From NCBI RefSeq assembly GCF_048544455.1, contig NC_133538.1, positions 148,100,922 through 148,164,921 on the forward strand: DNA of 64,000 bases, read 5' to 3'. This DNA comes from Silene latifolia (lineage: Eukaryota > Streptophyta > Magnoliopsida > Caryophyllales > Caryophyllaceae). Shown piece by piece: positions 1 through 12,423 of the stretch; positions within the stretch are counted from its first letter, which is position 1, and each line of letters opens with the position of its first letter. The notes beneath the pieces were generated by a model. The model saw only the letters and a program-made list of their open reading frames with translations, had not been told where the DNA came from and searched no databases. The position numbers and the translations under genes were made by a program.

Positions 1-1000
1 GGCCACCTTTCAACAATCAAAACAACTACAACCCAACTCAAACTTTTATCATCCGGGTATGAGAAATAGTCCACTCTTGAGCTACAAGAGCACGAATATG
101 CAAAATCCACAACATATCCAACCACAAAACACCAACCCACCCAGATTTTCTCAACCAAGGGGTGGAGGCCAAAATCAAAGGAACAACTTCGGGAATCAAA
201 ACTAATGGTCAAACAACAATCAAAACCTAAATTTTGGAAACCAACTTCAAGGATACCAAGATTGTGGGGGTAACCAAGGTAATCAAGGCTTCTACCAAGG
301 AAACCAAGGAAATCAAGCTAATCAAGGGTTTCAATAATTAGGGTACAATCCAAATTTTCAAGGTAACCAAGGGCCTAGAGGAAATTATCAAGGGGGCCAC
401 AACAACAACAACAATCAAAGCTCCAACAACAGATTAGACTATGGATTCCCTCTACCTTTGGCTAACCAACCGTTCCAAGAGCCAACGAACGAATCTCAAG
501 TTAGTGAATTGATGAGAGTGGTGAAGAATATGAAAACATCATACCACTATGAAATGAATAACTTAAGGAGTGCTACTCAACGAGAGATAAAGGAAATGGA
601 GGCCCGAATGGCATCCCAAGCATTATCCAACCCTCAAAAACCGTCCGGTGGTTTCCTTGCCCAAGGCCAAAGCTCAAAGGATGCCTCGACAAACCATCAA
701 GCTCATGCGATAGTTTTGAGGAGTGGGGTTGAGCTTGAAGACCCGTATTAAGATCTTGAAATTGAAGTTGATGTGGACCTGAAAACAAAGCGGTTGACTA
801 TGAATGGTGGTGAGGAATGCCCACCAATGACTCCTTCGGCTAGGATAAGTGAGTCTAAGAAGGGAATGCTATCAAGTGGAGCATCTACAAGCGAGGGAAC
901 ATCTAAGGGGAAAGCTCCTATAACAAGCAATGAGGATGGATTGGTTGAAGTCCTTCTTTATAAAAGGGAGGTGGGTGAAGAAGCTAGAGAAGAGGTCCTT
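1..1000 (+). pseudogene. gag C-terminal region (element I)
   Basis: This is the asparagine/glutamine/glycine-rich tail of an Athila-type gag, which packages the element RNA in virus-like particles. A Gly-Asn-Gln-rich stretch lies at about 240-420, and a coiled-coil-like charged segment at about 500-610. An LRSG motif near 715 resembles the motif that links gag to protease in this lineage. Stops occur near 203, 337 and 751. The capsid core and any zinc knuckle would lie upstream, outside the window. The identification rests on composition and on the protease that follows. Confidence 0.75.
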
Positions 1001-1011
1001 CTATAACCTTC

Positions 1012-1760
1012 CAATAAGGTAACGAGCAAGCCCACTTATCGAAAAGTATCCTCTAACTCTCAACTTGTCAGTAACATTCCCTATCCCACTAGAGCTTTAA
1101 AGTCTAGAGAAAACTTCAAGTACATAAAATTTTCTGAAATGTTGGAAAAACTTGAAGTGACTCTACCATTTAGCGAGATGATATTGAACATGCCAACCTA
1201 CACTAAGTTTTTGAAAGATATCTTGACTAAGAAGAGGACCTTGGGTGACCAACAAATGCTGGCTATGGAAAAAGAGTGTAGTGCTCTACTTTTGAACAAA
1301 ATGCCACATAAGCTTGGTGACCCAGGGAGCTTCTCCATACCTTGTGTAGTTGGCGGTGTTCCAATATCTAAAGATTTATGTGATTTAGGGGCAAGTGTAA
1401 GTGTGCTTCCCTTGAAAGTTTCTAAGAAAATTGGTATTTGTGATCTAGTTCCGACAAACATGACTCTCTAATTGGCGGATAGGTCCGTCAAACGCTCCTT
1501 GGAGGTGCTTGAGGATGTACCCGTCAAGGTTAGAAAATATTTAATTCTCGCCGACTTTGTTGTCCCCGATATTCCAGAGGATAGCCACACCCCATCATCC
1601 TCGGTAGGCCATTCTTGGCTACCGGTGGAGTGTTGATTGATGTAAGAGATGTGCGGCTAACCTTTTGAATGGAGGGCGATAAAGTTGAATTTAACCTTCC
1701 TAATCTTTTGAAAGGACCAAAGCTAAACCAAGCATGCACACTTGAAGTCATTGATGAAGT
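1012..1760 (+). pseudogene. Aspartic protease (element I)
   Basis: This is a retropepsin-like protease that would cleave the gag-pol polyprotein. The longest open part is 1139-1471. It contains the block PGSFSIPCVVG followed by the catalytic motif DLGASVSVLP, the Athila variant of D-S/T-G. A stop after about 1468 and further breaks near 1634-1650 remove the second half of the domain from frame. The related proteases at 42686-43783 and 59221-60246 match it closely by eye. Confidence 0.85.
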
Positions 1761-1830
1761 AGTTGAAGAAGTGGCTAGGGAAGAGTCGGAAATGGAAGAA
1801 GCATTTCAAATTGCCATCCATGAATAGGAG

Positions 1831-2766
1831 ATGGATGAAGATCATGAAGTTGATGATGAAGTGCTCAAGAAATCTGAGGGCTTACTCCCTCCTAAGGTAC
1901 AACTCAAAACTTTGCCTCCCTCACTTAAGTATGCCTTTCTTGGGGAGGGAGAGCCTTACCCGGTTATCATCAATGCTAACCTAGATGTCACTCAAGAAGA
2001 AAAGCTTTTGAAAGTTCTCAAAATTCATAGAAAAGTATTGGGTTATAGCATTGATGACATAAAAGGGTTAAGTCCGAGTCCTTGCATGCATAGGATTGTC
2101 CTAGAGGAAGGGAATCGCCCTAGTGTAGAAGGTCTAAGAAGATTGAACCCGAAAATGGCGGAGGTTGTTAAAAATGAGGTCTTGAAATTGTTGGAGGCGG
2201 GGATCATTTACCAAATCACGGATAGTAAGTGGGTAAGTCCCGTTCACGTTGTCCCCAAGAAAGGTAGGATAACCATGGTTGAACAAGAGGACAAAACTTC
2301 TCTACCTACCCGTCCTATTACTGGGTGGCGCATGTGCATTGATTACCATAAACTAAATGCCGCCACCCTCAAAGATCACTTCTCAATTACCTTAATAGAC
2401 CAAATGTTTGAATGATTGGCGGGACATGCCTATTATTGTTTCCTCGATGGTTATTCCAGATTCTTTCAAATCCCAATTCACTCGGAAGACCAAGAGAAAA
2501 CAACATTCGCATGCCCCATTGGAGTCTATGCTTACCGGCGAATGCCATTTGGGTTGTGTAATGCACCCGACACCTTTCAAAGGTGTATGATGGCCATATT
2601 CACCGATTTCTTGGATAAGAGTATGAAGGTCTTCATGGACGACTTTCGTGTCCATGGGGATTCTTTTGATCATGGTCTTGTCAATTTGTCAAATGTATTG
2701 AGTCGATGTGAGGAGAACAACTTGGTCCTCAATTGGGAAAAATGCCATTTTATGGTAGAGGAGTGA
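1831..2766 (+). pseudogene. Reverse transcriptase (element I)
   Basis: This is the RNA-dependent DNA polymerase domain of gypsy pol. Visible RT blocks, in order, are WVSPVHVVPKK (about 2230), MCIDYHKLN (about 2332), FLDGYSRFFQIP (about 2440), the MPFGLCNAP block (about 2545) and the catalytic FMDD (about 2634). Stops at about 2413 and 2764 interrupt the frame. The acidic linker that joins protease to RT in Athila elements lies just before it, at about 1800-1900. Confidence 0.92.
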
Positions 2767-3520
2767 GTTGTGCTCGGTCACATCATATCCAAGAGGGGGA
2801 TAGAGGTTGGCAGAGCCAAAGTTGCGGTGATAGAAAACTTGTCACCCCCTACAAATGTGAAAGGGATGAGAAGCTTTCTTGGTTACGCCGGCGTTAATAG
2901 ACGGTTTATAAAAGACTTTTCAAAGAATGTAAAACCGTTAACCTCACTTCTCCTCAAAGATGCTCCCTTTGTATGTAATAATGTTTGCCTTGAGTCTTTC
3001 AATAGGTTAAAGCTTGCTCTCATCACGGCTCTAATCATCCGGGGTTCGGATTGGAGTCTCCGTTTTGAAGTGATGTGTGACATATACGATTATGCCGTGG
3101 GAGCGGTACTTGGTCAATTAGTTGACAAGAAACATCATGTCATCTACTATTCAAGCAAGACTTTAGATCAAGCTCAATGCAATTACTCAACCACTTATAA
3201 AGAAATTCTTGCAATCGTCCATGCCATTGAAAAGTTTAGACAATATCTTATGGGCTCCAAGGTGGTGGTTTACACCGATCACACAGCCTTGAGGCAATTA
3301 ATGGTGAATAAAGATGCCAAACTGAGACTCTAAAGGCGGGTCTTATTGCTTCAAGAGTTTAATCTAGAAATCAAAGACAAAGCAGGAGCCGAAAATGTGG
3401 TGGTTAACCACTTGTCAAGACTCACGATTGATGATCATGGCATAGTAGATAAAAGTGGACCGATTGATGAGTGGTTGAGGAAAGATGGCCTAATGGAAGT
3501 GAGTGTCAAAGGGTCATGAT
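2767..3520 (+). pseudogene. RNase H region (element I)
   Basis: The connection domain and RNase H of gypsy pol follow RT in the same order as in intact elements. Seen here are a LGHIISKRGIEV block (about 2770), YAVGAVLGQ (about 3090), STTYKEILAIVHAIEKF (about 3188) and a YTDHTALR block (about 3270). The frame breaks at about 3333. A NHLSRL block near 3408 marks the end of RNase H before the linker to integrase. No intact frame remains. Confidence 0.9.
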
Positions 3521-3522
3521 TC

Positions 3523-4580
3523 GCGGACTTGGCAAACTATTTAGTGAGCGGATTTATTCTGGATGAGTTAGCTGCTAGAGAAAGAAGGAAATTGAAAAAT
3601 GATTCGAGAAGATATTTTTGGAATGACCCACACTTGTTCCAAAACTGTGGTGATGGAATGTTTAGAAGATGCGTATCCAAGGAAGAAGGCATGGAAATTG
3701 TTGATCGATTACACAACTCGGCCTATGGTGGGCACTTGGTTACTTCAAGAACTATTCCCAAGGTGCTACAAGGTGGGTTCCATTGGCCTTCAATATTCAA
3801 ACACATACACTTCTTAGTGAAATCTTGTGATGCTTGCCAATGAACCGGCAATATTTGAAGAAGGAATGAGATGCCTCTCAATAATATCCTTAAAATTAAG
3901 CTATTTGATTGTTGGGGAATCAACTTCATGGGCCCATTTCCAAACTCATTTGGGAATGAATACATCTTGGTGGCCGTCGATTATGTTTCCAAGTGGATTG
4001 AAGCGGTAGCATCACAAACCGTCGACTCAAAGGTAGTGATGAAGTTGTTCAAAAGCACAATTTTCCCAAGACTAGGAACTCCAAGAGTGGTCATAAGTGA
4101 AGGAGGATCTCACTTCCAGAAGAGAACCATCAAAGCCTTGTTAGAATCTCATGGAGTGTGACATAAGATCGCCCTTGCCAATCACTCCAAACAAATGGGC
4201 AAGTGGAGGTCTCCAATCTCCAAATCAAAGCTATATTGGAGAAGGTTACCAAGAAGAGCCGGAAAGATTGGTCACAAAAGCTCCCCGATGTTCTATGGGC
4301 TATAAGAACGGCGTATAAGACTCCAATTGGGACGACTCCATAAAAGCTTATTTATGGTAAGGCTTGTCACTTACCCGTTGAACTTGAGCACAAAGCATGG
4401 TGGGCTTTGAAAGACATGAACTTTGATATTGACATAGCCGGTGAGAAAAGATTTCTCCAAATGAGTGAACTTGAAGAATTGAGATTGGAAGCATATGAGA
4501 GCTCAAGGATCTATAAAGATCAAACAAAAAAGTGGCATGATGCCAAGGTTATCGACAAGAAGATAAGTGTGGGAGACCTA
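3523..4580 (+). pseudogene. Integrase, N-terminal and core part (element I)
   Basis: This is a gypsy integrase cut off by the CACTA insertion at 4581. The zinc-binding HHCC-type region ends in SCDAC near 3830. The core begins at about 3900 with a [10 protein letters not shown] block. At about 4098 the second catalytic position reads SEGG, where the family has SDGG, so the catalytic aspartate is replaced by glutamate. The third catalytic residue region (NGQVEVSN) is at about 4192 in another frame. The C-terminal part runs open to VGDL at 4580. Stops or shifts occur near 3841, 4160 and 4340. Confidence 0.88.
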
Positions 4581-4960
4581 CACTAGTAGAAAAACCCCCT
4601 ACAGTGGCGGTTATAAATGACCTTTTGTGGTGGATTTTAGAGATTTAGGGTGCGTCGTTTATCGCGGCGTCGTATAAACTTTACGGCAGTTGTAGGTGGT
4701 TGTACAACCGCCGTTATAGCTCTCCTATAGTGGCAGTTGTTATACAAAACCGCCATTAAAGACTTATATAATACGACGGTTGTTAGACAAGAACCATCAC
4801 TGTAACTCATCTATAGTGGCAGTTATTGTAAGAAAACCATCACCATAGGTATTTCAATGATCACTTTGATTAGCTATAGTGGCGGTTTTACTTAAGAACC
4901 GTTATAGCTCGTGGCATTTCTAACTTAGAACAACCGCCATAGATAGGCATTTTTTTTTTA
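4581..4960. repeat. CACTA-1 left terminal and subterminal repeats
   Basis: The terminal repeat is followed by repeated short motifs of the type CTATAGTGGCGGTT and its complement AACCGCCATA, in alternating orientation (about 4601, 4720, 4752, 4815, 4883 and 4928). Subterminal motif arrays of this kind are where CACTA transposases bind in known family members. Confidence 0.8.
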
Positions 4961-6136
4961 AAAAAAAATTTGCTTCCTAAATCTTTGTAGCAACATCCCA
5001 TAAATTTGACAATCCATTATCGAAATGAACAAACAATACATACGCAAGAATGCAACCAACTACCCAAAAACTTTCGTATCATCCGGCAGAACAATAATGT
5101 CCATGTTCAAAAATTTTACATCAAAGTGTATAAATAATCACATACACATCTTATTTAATAGACTAATCAACATTTACATATTCCCGAAACATTTGGTAGC
5201 CTACACCTCTTTAACATTCTTTATCTCGTCAATTGACACTCTTACTCTTAAATCTGCAATGATCCAGTAAACAAAACCTATAGTAAGAAAATCAAACTAA
5301 GCATTATTAAATCAATGTTTAGCGTTACTAAATCAAACAATGAAAAAAAGGGTACCTATATAAATATATATAAAGAAAAAACAAGATAAAAAGCTCAAAA
5401 GTTTGAAAGAACAATAATGAACTCAACAATCTGGAGCAAAATGGACAAAATAGAACAATCAACCATCAGTTATGAATTTATACTATCAAATCATAATGAA
5501 GGAAAAATAACTACAAAACAAAGATAATAAACCGGAGAGTGCATACTTTAGCTGTAAGAGGTGATCCCATGTTTCGTGTAATTGCACAAAGAGTCTCTGA
5601 TGCATTCCCCTGGACTTCCGAAGAGCACTGAGCAACAACAAATAATTAGTATGTTCTTTTCACATATAGACTGACATAACAAAAGCTTTCCCTCTCCTTG
5701 TCTCTCTAGTGACATCAAACAATAACATTACATATGCAAGTAAGCACAAAATGAATAAGCCGAAGCAGACATGGCACTCTAGCAATAAAGACATATGATC
5801 ACATACAGGACAAAGTAAATCACAAAGGAACTTCTAAACAATTATTCGGCAGTCCGGATAGTTATCAACAATTAGACATCTCGACCCAATCAGCTTAACC
5901 ACTAATCATTCAAGACGGCAGAGTTTATCCATGATAGAGCAATAATGTTTAGTTTGAGGCATACCATGATACCATGCACATCTGAGTCCTACCGCCACAA
6001 AACATAAACTGTAACCATTAAAGTTAACCTAGATCAGAACCTAAATTAACATTCAGGAGTAAGTGCTTGTACGCCATACTACAATGACTAAGATATCAGA
6101 TGGACTACTAACCTATTATTATACTTGATTCTCGTA
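4961..6136. other. CACTA-1 interior, left part
   Basis: AT-rich sequence without a long open frame. It carries one candidate captured exon (5547-5627, minus) and, at its right edge, the short far end of a second exon split by the LTR element. Otherwise I see nothing assignable. Confidence 0.5.
5547..5627 (-). other. Candidate captured exon C
   Basis: On the minus strand, an 81 bp segment open in one frame is bounded by a pyrimidine-rich acceptor ending CAG and a donor reading GTATGC. Such features occur when CACTA elements pick up host gene pieces. I do not recognise the peptide. Short open segments with GT/AG borders also arise by chance, so this is tentative. Confidence 0.3.
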
Positions 6137-7544
6137 TGATAGGCTTTGTCGCACACCTAATCAAAGATAAATTCCCTAGACACAAATGAATTTAGTAATA
6201 GGAGTCGAACACAAGGAGACGGGAGTTGTTAATTAGTTGTTATGGGATGAATTCTATCAAGTTCGGTTATCATATGATTGCTTGGTTTGGTTCGTAAACT
6301 TGTGATAAAACAATAATAAAGGAATAGTCTAGGGAGGTCGGGTCACACATGCAAATTATATAAATACTCAAGTTAAACATTGGAGTTGCTAATGTCGCTA
6401 ATTGTTTAGGCTTAAAGACAACCATCTCCCGGCCTTATTGTCAACCATAGATCGGGTCCTAGAGAACTCTCGTTATGACCAGGACATTCTACTAACACAT
6501 GTTTAGTCTAATTCATTTTCGTGCCTCTCGACTTATTAAAGTGAATTAACAAATTTAATCTAAGATAGTGATCATTTATCAAAGACTAACAATACAATGC
6601 AAACATGTGAAAGAAACAATGAAACGATATTATAACATCCTAATTCAACAATTTCAAGAACTACTTATGCATGGATTCCCTTATTCCTTAGACAAAATAA
6701 ACTACCCTTGCATAATGTAAATTAAACTAATGACAAATGATAGTGATCATAATTAGTAACAGGAAATGGCAAAGGAATAACAAAGTAGTACTAGAAATGA
6801 GATTACCTTTATAATGGAAATTGAACTTGAATATAGATGAACAAATACTTTAAATGGAAATCGAAAATGATCTTGAAATATTTAAAGGAAATTAAAATAA
6901 AGAAATGTTTAAGGGAAATCTAATCTAACCTAAACTAAGAACTGAAATGAGAGTATAAAAGTGGTATAGAAGGTGTGTAATAAGTGTGTTTGAGGTCCCG
7001 GATCAACACCCTTTACATAGGAGTGAAGGGAGTAACGGAAATAAGGTAGATTAAGGGTACCCCAATCGGGGCCATCCCACCCCGATCGGGGTCATGATGT
7101 TCTTGACTATTTCTCTTAATTCCGTCTTAAATTTGCAAGGAATCCAAAGCTACGCCTTAATGCCTCTTAATTCCCCCGTCGTTAAGCATAAAAACCGATC
7201 CTAAGCTTAGCTCTCTCCACTTGCACTTGGTCTTTACGTTGGGCTTTTATTTTGTATGATAATTTTGCATATCAACCCAAGCTTCATACTTCTTACTTAG
7301 GCTTGGAAATTACCAAAATACCCTTCCGAGGTCATGCTTAGTCTTTTTAGCCTCGTGAACTCATGTGCTTGCTACTTTGACGGGGAAAAGCTACTAAAAG
7401 CTTAATTTCCTACAAAATGCAATGAATACGAGGAAACATAACTAGAACACGGAATTATCTTATTAGATCACTAACATCAGTGCAAATGACATGTAAAATA
7501 GAGCTAAAATAGGGGGTTAAAATGTATATAAAATGGACTTATCA
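6137..7544 (-). repeat. 3' LTR of the LARD-like element
   Basis: A 1408 bp long terminal repeat, matching the right LTR over its whole length by eye. It contains two CCCCGATCGGGG-type palindromes at about 7053-7093. Its 5' end in the element's sense direction is at 7544. Confidence 0.9.
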
Positions 7545-7558
7545 AACTCCCCCTAGCT
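7545..7558 (-). other. Polypurine tract of the LARD-like element
   Basis: The minus-strand sequence AGCTAGGGGGAGTT directly precedes the 3' LTR start TGATAAG. It is the expected primer for plus-strand DNA synthesis. Confidence 0.8.
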
Positions 7559-9215
7559 AAACCTTTGCTTGTCCTCAAGCAAGCACACAATACAATGTAT
7601 GATAAGGACAAGGGTATGAGCAACAATCATCTCATCCAAATGCAATTCCCGTCAAGTAACGTTAGAGCACAATAAATCAAATCCCAAAACAACATGGGCA
7701 TAGGGAAAATGCAACAACATGGATGAGATTTATATGACGGCGTAGCATGAAAGTCTTCACATGAACTTTTCGGCCCTTGCATAATCTTTTTTACTTTGGA
7801 CTCTCACGATTCACTCGTTACTCATTTATATGTGAAAGGATTTTTATATGAGTAGCACTCACCTATACTCGACTCATGAGAGTGTGCCCGCAAAATCTAA
7901 TATGGCAGTCATTTCAAATCACAAGTCCAAAAAAATCAAAATGCAAGCATATAAAGGAAGCCAATTGGTAAGAAGAAGGCAATATGTAATGGGTAATAAG
8001 GAGGATCATATGAATTATGGTATGTGGAGCTAAGTCAAGCTAGAAACAACCAAGTGAATGGATGCTCAATCCCAAAACTAAACCCAATATTTGAATACAA
8101 AACATAAAAATACTCTCCAAAAATTCATGAATAATGGCATGAGAGTTTCTTAATTCAACTTCTTCTTCTTCTTCTTCTTTTTTTCTTTTCAATTCATGCT
8201 TCTCTCTTTTTTTTTTTCTCATTCTTTTTCACATCTTTTTCTTTCAATTTCTTTCATCATTCTCTTCTTTTTCTTATTTCTCATCTTTCTTTTCCACTTC
8301 TTTCTTTTATAAACCAATTCCGGAAAATAGCAATTCCGGCAATACCAAGCTCACAAAGACTAATAATTCAGCATATCCCAAATGAGAACCCTAACACCAA
8401 GGATATAGCTACTAGCTTAACAAGGTAGGCAAGTTTAAAATGTAGCTAGATAAGATGTAAACATGTGTAAGAAGGGGCTAGAAATGGGCAACAATGTCAA
8501 TGTTAATGGCTTCAAATGAAAGCATATTAGGAAAGTAATGCTTATAAAAGAGATGAAATAAAAACCATACTTGTGCGTTATTGATATAACACACACCATA
8601 AGGAGACCTACACTCACCTAAGTGAGACCGAAAATGGATGAACCGGTCCAAGGAGGCTCTACCTTACCATCTTGTGGCTTGCCAAACGTCAAGATCAAGC
8701 CTATTTGGTTCAAATTTCATCTTCCACCTACTATGTCAAGACATCCCCATGTATGAAAAACCCGTCAAAAACGCGACTCATTAGCTTTAAAAAGTTACAA
8801 TATGGGAAATGCAAAGAGGAAAGACATAATGTATAAGACAAAAGGGTGGACACAACAAACAACTTTTTATGAAATTTTCAAATTTTAGTTTTTTTTTAGA
8901 TTTCCCATAACTAGACTCACTAAATCCCTCCCTAAAGCTAGAACAACACATTGTCCTTAATGTGTAAAACAAATAAGGACACCCAACAAGGGGATATGGG
9001 ATGACACATGCGGAAATAAAGGAAGCAAATAAAGGATAATAAAGTGTAGAAGCCTCCCCAAGCTAGCTTGAAAACGGGGTAAGGTCCCAATCCAAGTAGT
9101 AAAGTACCTGTAAAAGACAAGCTACTACATACTAAAGCAAGCTAAATGTCTTATTGTCCTAACTACTACATTAAAACCAAATGGGAATGCAATTGTCCAA
9201 AAATTATAAATTGTC
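7559..9215. other. Non-coding interior of the LARD-like element
   Basis: No open frame of note. A strong polypyrimidine run (TTC/CTT-rich, plus strand) lies at about 8157-8310, which is a polypurine run in element sense. Confidence 0.6.
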
Positions 9216-9983
9216 TTAAAAAGCATAAATAAAACAAATTTTCCTAAATGAATATCCATCGTCCCTTAAAAAGCTTGTCAATGCCCTTAGAAGCTGCTCA
9301 TATTTCTGCGCATAAGCAATACATAAGCATATGTAAGCAATTGATAAGAAATAGGCATGAAAGATCAAAGGCAAGAAAGGATAAATCTTATCAAAATGCC
9401 CATGAGAGATTTCAAATAGAACCACCGTACTACTCCACTCGTCAGCAAGAGATGGAACATCATACTTAAGACCATAAAAATAACTGTTAATGCATAAATT
9501 ATAATCATGAATGGTCTCAAATTGGTGGTATGAAAACTCCAAGTGGTAGGACTAATCAAAAATGGGGGGTGCACCCCACTTAACCTCTATATTAGCATCA
9601 CTAAATCCTCCATCAAATTCGAATGGGTCAACTACATCCCATGTAAAAGGATTTTTAAAGGTTTCACATGTCTCGGGTAAAACCTCATCCGTTTCACTAT
9701 GGTCGGGCCTAACATTATCCATGATGAGTATGTTATCTACTACAAGGTTAATGTTATCAACATGAGTCTCTAAATGTTCAATTAGAATGACATTAAGGGG
9801 ACTTTTAAAAGAAAAAGTCGGACTATCATCATCGTCATCCAATAATTCAAAATCATTAGATTGAAAAGACTCACATTGGGGAGGTAGAAATGCAAAATGA
9901 GAAAAGATAGGTTCATGTGGTCTCGGTTTCTCTTGATAAAATTTTTCCAAACGAGCCTGTAACACTTTGAACTCCTCTTGCAT
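9216..9983 (-). pseudogene. Unrecognised ORF of the LARD-like element
   Basis: A frame of about 255 codons on the minus strand, open except for one stop near 9552. The first half is acidic with a run of aspartates (LLDDDDDSP, near 9835). The second half is aromatic and hydrophobic, with LPLIFHAYFLSIAYICLCIAY-like composition at about 9300-9390, which could be a membrane segment. I know of no family that it belongs to. It follows the gag-like fragment in a different frame. Its survival with only one stop suggests that it was once translated. Confidence 0.5.
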
Positions 9984-9994
9984 GCGTCACACAT

Positions 9995-10404
9995 TGTATT
10001 GGCATGCTACCTCCCACATTTGACATTGGCTAGCCATAAATCAAAGAAATGCCAAAGTTCTAGCCCGATCATGTAGTAGACACTCCCATTACTCAAGTTT
10101 AGAGCCAATTCACGGGTCTCAAAATCCATGCCATCAAGCATGAGATAACACATGTAATTCCCATCAAGGACATGTCCAAGAGAGATGAGACTATAGCAAA
10201 AATAGTAGAACCAGGCAAGATAGTCATGAAAAGGCTCATCTTTAAGTTGTGGGACGAATCCGTTATTCATTATGGAAAGCCAAGCTTTATTACCTAAAAA
10301 ATAGCCACAACTACAAAGAAACTGTGAGAACATCCCAAGGAACAAGTGTTCCCCGAGACAAAATAAAATAAGATAGAATTCAACAATTAATTGGCAAACA
10401 AAAC
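9995..10404 (-). pseudogene. Gag-like fragment of the LARD-like element
   Basis: A minus-strand frame beginning next to the primer-binding site. Positions about 10240-10020 resemble the second half of a retrotransposon gag domain: a DEPFHDYLAWFYYFC block, then ETRELALNLSNGS and a final LWHFFDLWLANVKCG. The pattern parallels the AWERFK and SNG blocks in the gag genes at 42320-45129 and 57874-60681. The match is weak, and other gag parts are missing. Confidence 0.5.
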
Positions 10405-10409
10405 CGTGC

Positions 10410-10427
10410 TCCCCGGCAACGGCACCA
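10410..10427 (-). other. Primer-binding site, tRNA-Asp type
   Basis: The plus strand reads TCCCCGGCAACGGCACCA, the 3' end of plant tRNA-Asp with one mismatch (GCACCA for GCGCCA). It lies 5 bases inside the 5' LTR. It is a primer site, not a tRNA gene. Confidence 0.88.
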
Positions 10428-11232
10428 AAATTTAATAGGCTTTGTCGCACACCTAATCAAAGATAAATTCCCTAGACACAAATAAATGTAGTAATAGGGG
10501 TCGAACACAAGGAGATGAGAGTTATTAATTAGTTGTTATGGGGTGAATTCTATGAAGTTCGGTTATCGTATGATTGCTTGGTTTGATTGGTAAACTTGTG
10601 ATAAAACAAAAATAAAGGAATAGTCTAGGGAGGTCGGGTCACACATGCAAATTATGTAAATGCTCAAGTTAAACATTGGAGCTGCTAATGTCGCTAATTG
10701 TTTAAGCTTAAAAACAACCACCTCCCGGCCTTATTGTCAACCATAGATCGGGTCCTAAAGAACTCTCGTTTTGACTAGGTCGTTCTACTAACACATGTTT
10801 AGTCTAATTCATTTTCGTGCCTCTCGACTTATAAAAGTGAATTAACAAATTTAATCTAAGATAGTGATCATTTATCAAACACTAAGACTAACAATAGAAT
10901 GCAAACATGTGAAAGAAACAATGAAACGATATTATAACATCCTAAATCAACAATTGCAAGAACTACTTATGCATGGTTTCCCTTATTCCCTAGACAAAAT
11001 TAACTACTCTTGCATAATGTAAATTAAACTAATGACAAATGATAAAGTGATCATAATTAGTAAAAGGAAATGACAAAGGAAAAAAAAAGTAGTACTAGAA
11101 ATGAGATTACCTTTATAATGGAAATAGAACTTTTTTTTTTTGGTGAAATGTAAGAATTCCATTAATAACCGTAACAAAAGTTACAACACCATTTTTTTGG
11201 TTACACAACAATTTCAATTCCTAAGAAGGAAT

Positions 11233-12423
11233 CTACATATGCAATTTAACACTACTTAGCCACATAACATCTCGACTTACTAAATTAGGCTGAAGACGTG
11301 AACTAACTCGCATTTTAAGTAACTTCATTATCTGTGAGATAACTAGAGTAGGTCTAAGAATACAGCCAGCAACTCTAGCCTGATTACGCTGGATCCAGAT
11401 GTGATATTGTGCTGCAAGAACAGCGCACAGCAGGACCCCTTTCTTCAACTTTGAATGCTGTCCAGAAGCTATAAGGTGTACCAAGTCAGTTGCAGGAAGA
11501 GCAACAACCAACAGTTGACCAAGCTCATCAAAGATCTTCCTTGCATATTCACATGTCTGAAACAAGTGAATATGATTTTCTATCCCCTTGCCACATAATA
11601 AGCAGTCAGCAGCAGCAGCTATACCTAGTGACAGCATCCTCTCCTTGAGAAGAAGAGCCTCTCTAGCCACAAGCCAAGCTATAAATTGATGTTTAGGGAT
11701 GCACCAAGTATTCCAGATCTGTTTGTGCCATGTTACAGTCTGGAATTTCTGTCTGAGAAGCTCATAACCACTTTGAATTGTATAGCCTTTAGTATCTAAC
11801 ACCCATTGCCCATTGGAATAACCAGCAGCCAGTTTATCTTTGATCCTACAAACTGACTTCCAACCCCAACTGATGTCAGTCCCAGGTTGATAATCATCCC
11901 AACATTGGCCCTTTAAGTAGATTTGATTAACCCACTTCACCCAAAGTCTGTCTGGATTGTAATATATCCACCATACTAATTTGCCCATAGCTGCAATGTT
12001 CCAGACATGACTGTCTCTAAGTCCCAGTCCCCCCTCAGACTTGGGGGAGCATATTTTCTCCCAACTCACTCTTGGACATCTGATAAAGTCAGGCCCTCCA
12101 TCCCATAGATAATTCCTACATATGGAATTGACTTTGTTGAGCACACCCTTAGGTATAACAAAGATATTCACCCAGTAGTTGTAAAGAGCAGTGAGGACAG
12201 AGGACACTAATACCAATCTCCCAGAGTATGACAATTTTTTGGAACCAAAACTTCTTATGCGAGTGATTAGTTTCTCCACCAGAATACTACAATCCATTTT
12301 AGACATTCTGCCACAGGTAATGGGGACTCCAAGATACCTGAAGGGCAGGAGGCCTTCTTGAACCCCAGAAATTTGTGGTATCTCATGCTTAACATCACTA
12401 GGGACCCCATTAAAAAAAAGCAT
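11233..12423 (-). pseudogene. LINE RT C-terminal region with zf-RVT domain
   Basis: An open frame of 396 codons continuing the LINE pol after a frameshift in a homopolymer. It has the thumb-like FRYLGVPI block (about 12335) and a W-rich segment. It ends with the zinc-binding region typical of plant L1 elements (CLLCGKGIENHIHLFQTC, about 11610-11555). The region past 11233 to the T run is 3'UTR. Confidence 0.9.

Noticed and set aside
7848-8033. Short plus-strand frame in the LARD-like interior
   Set aside because: It is isolated, on the strand opposite to the element, and without family resemblance.
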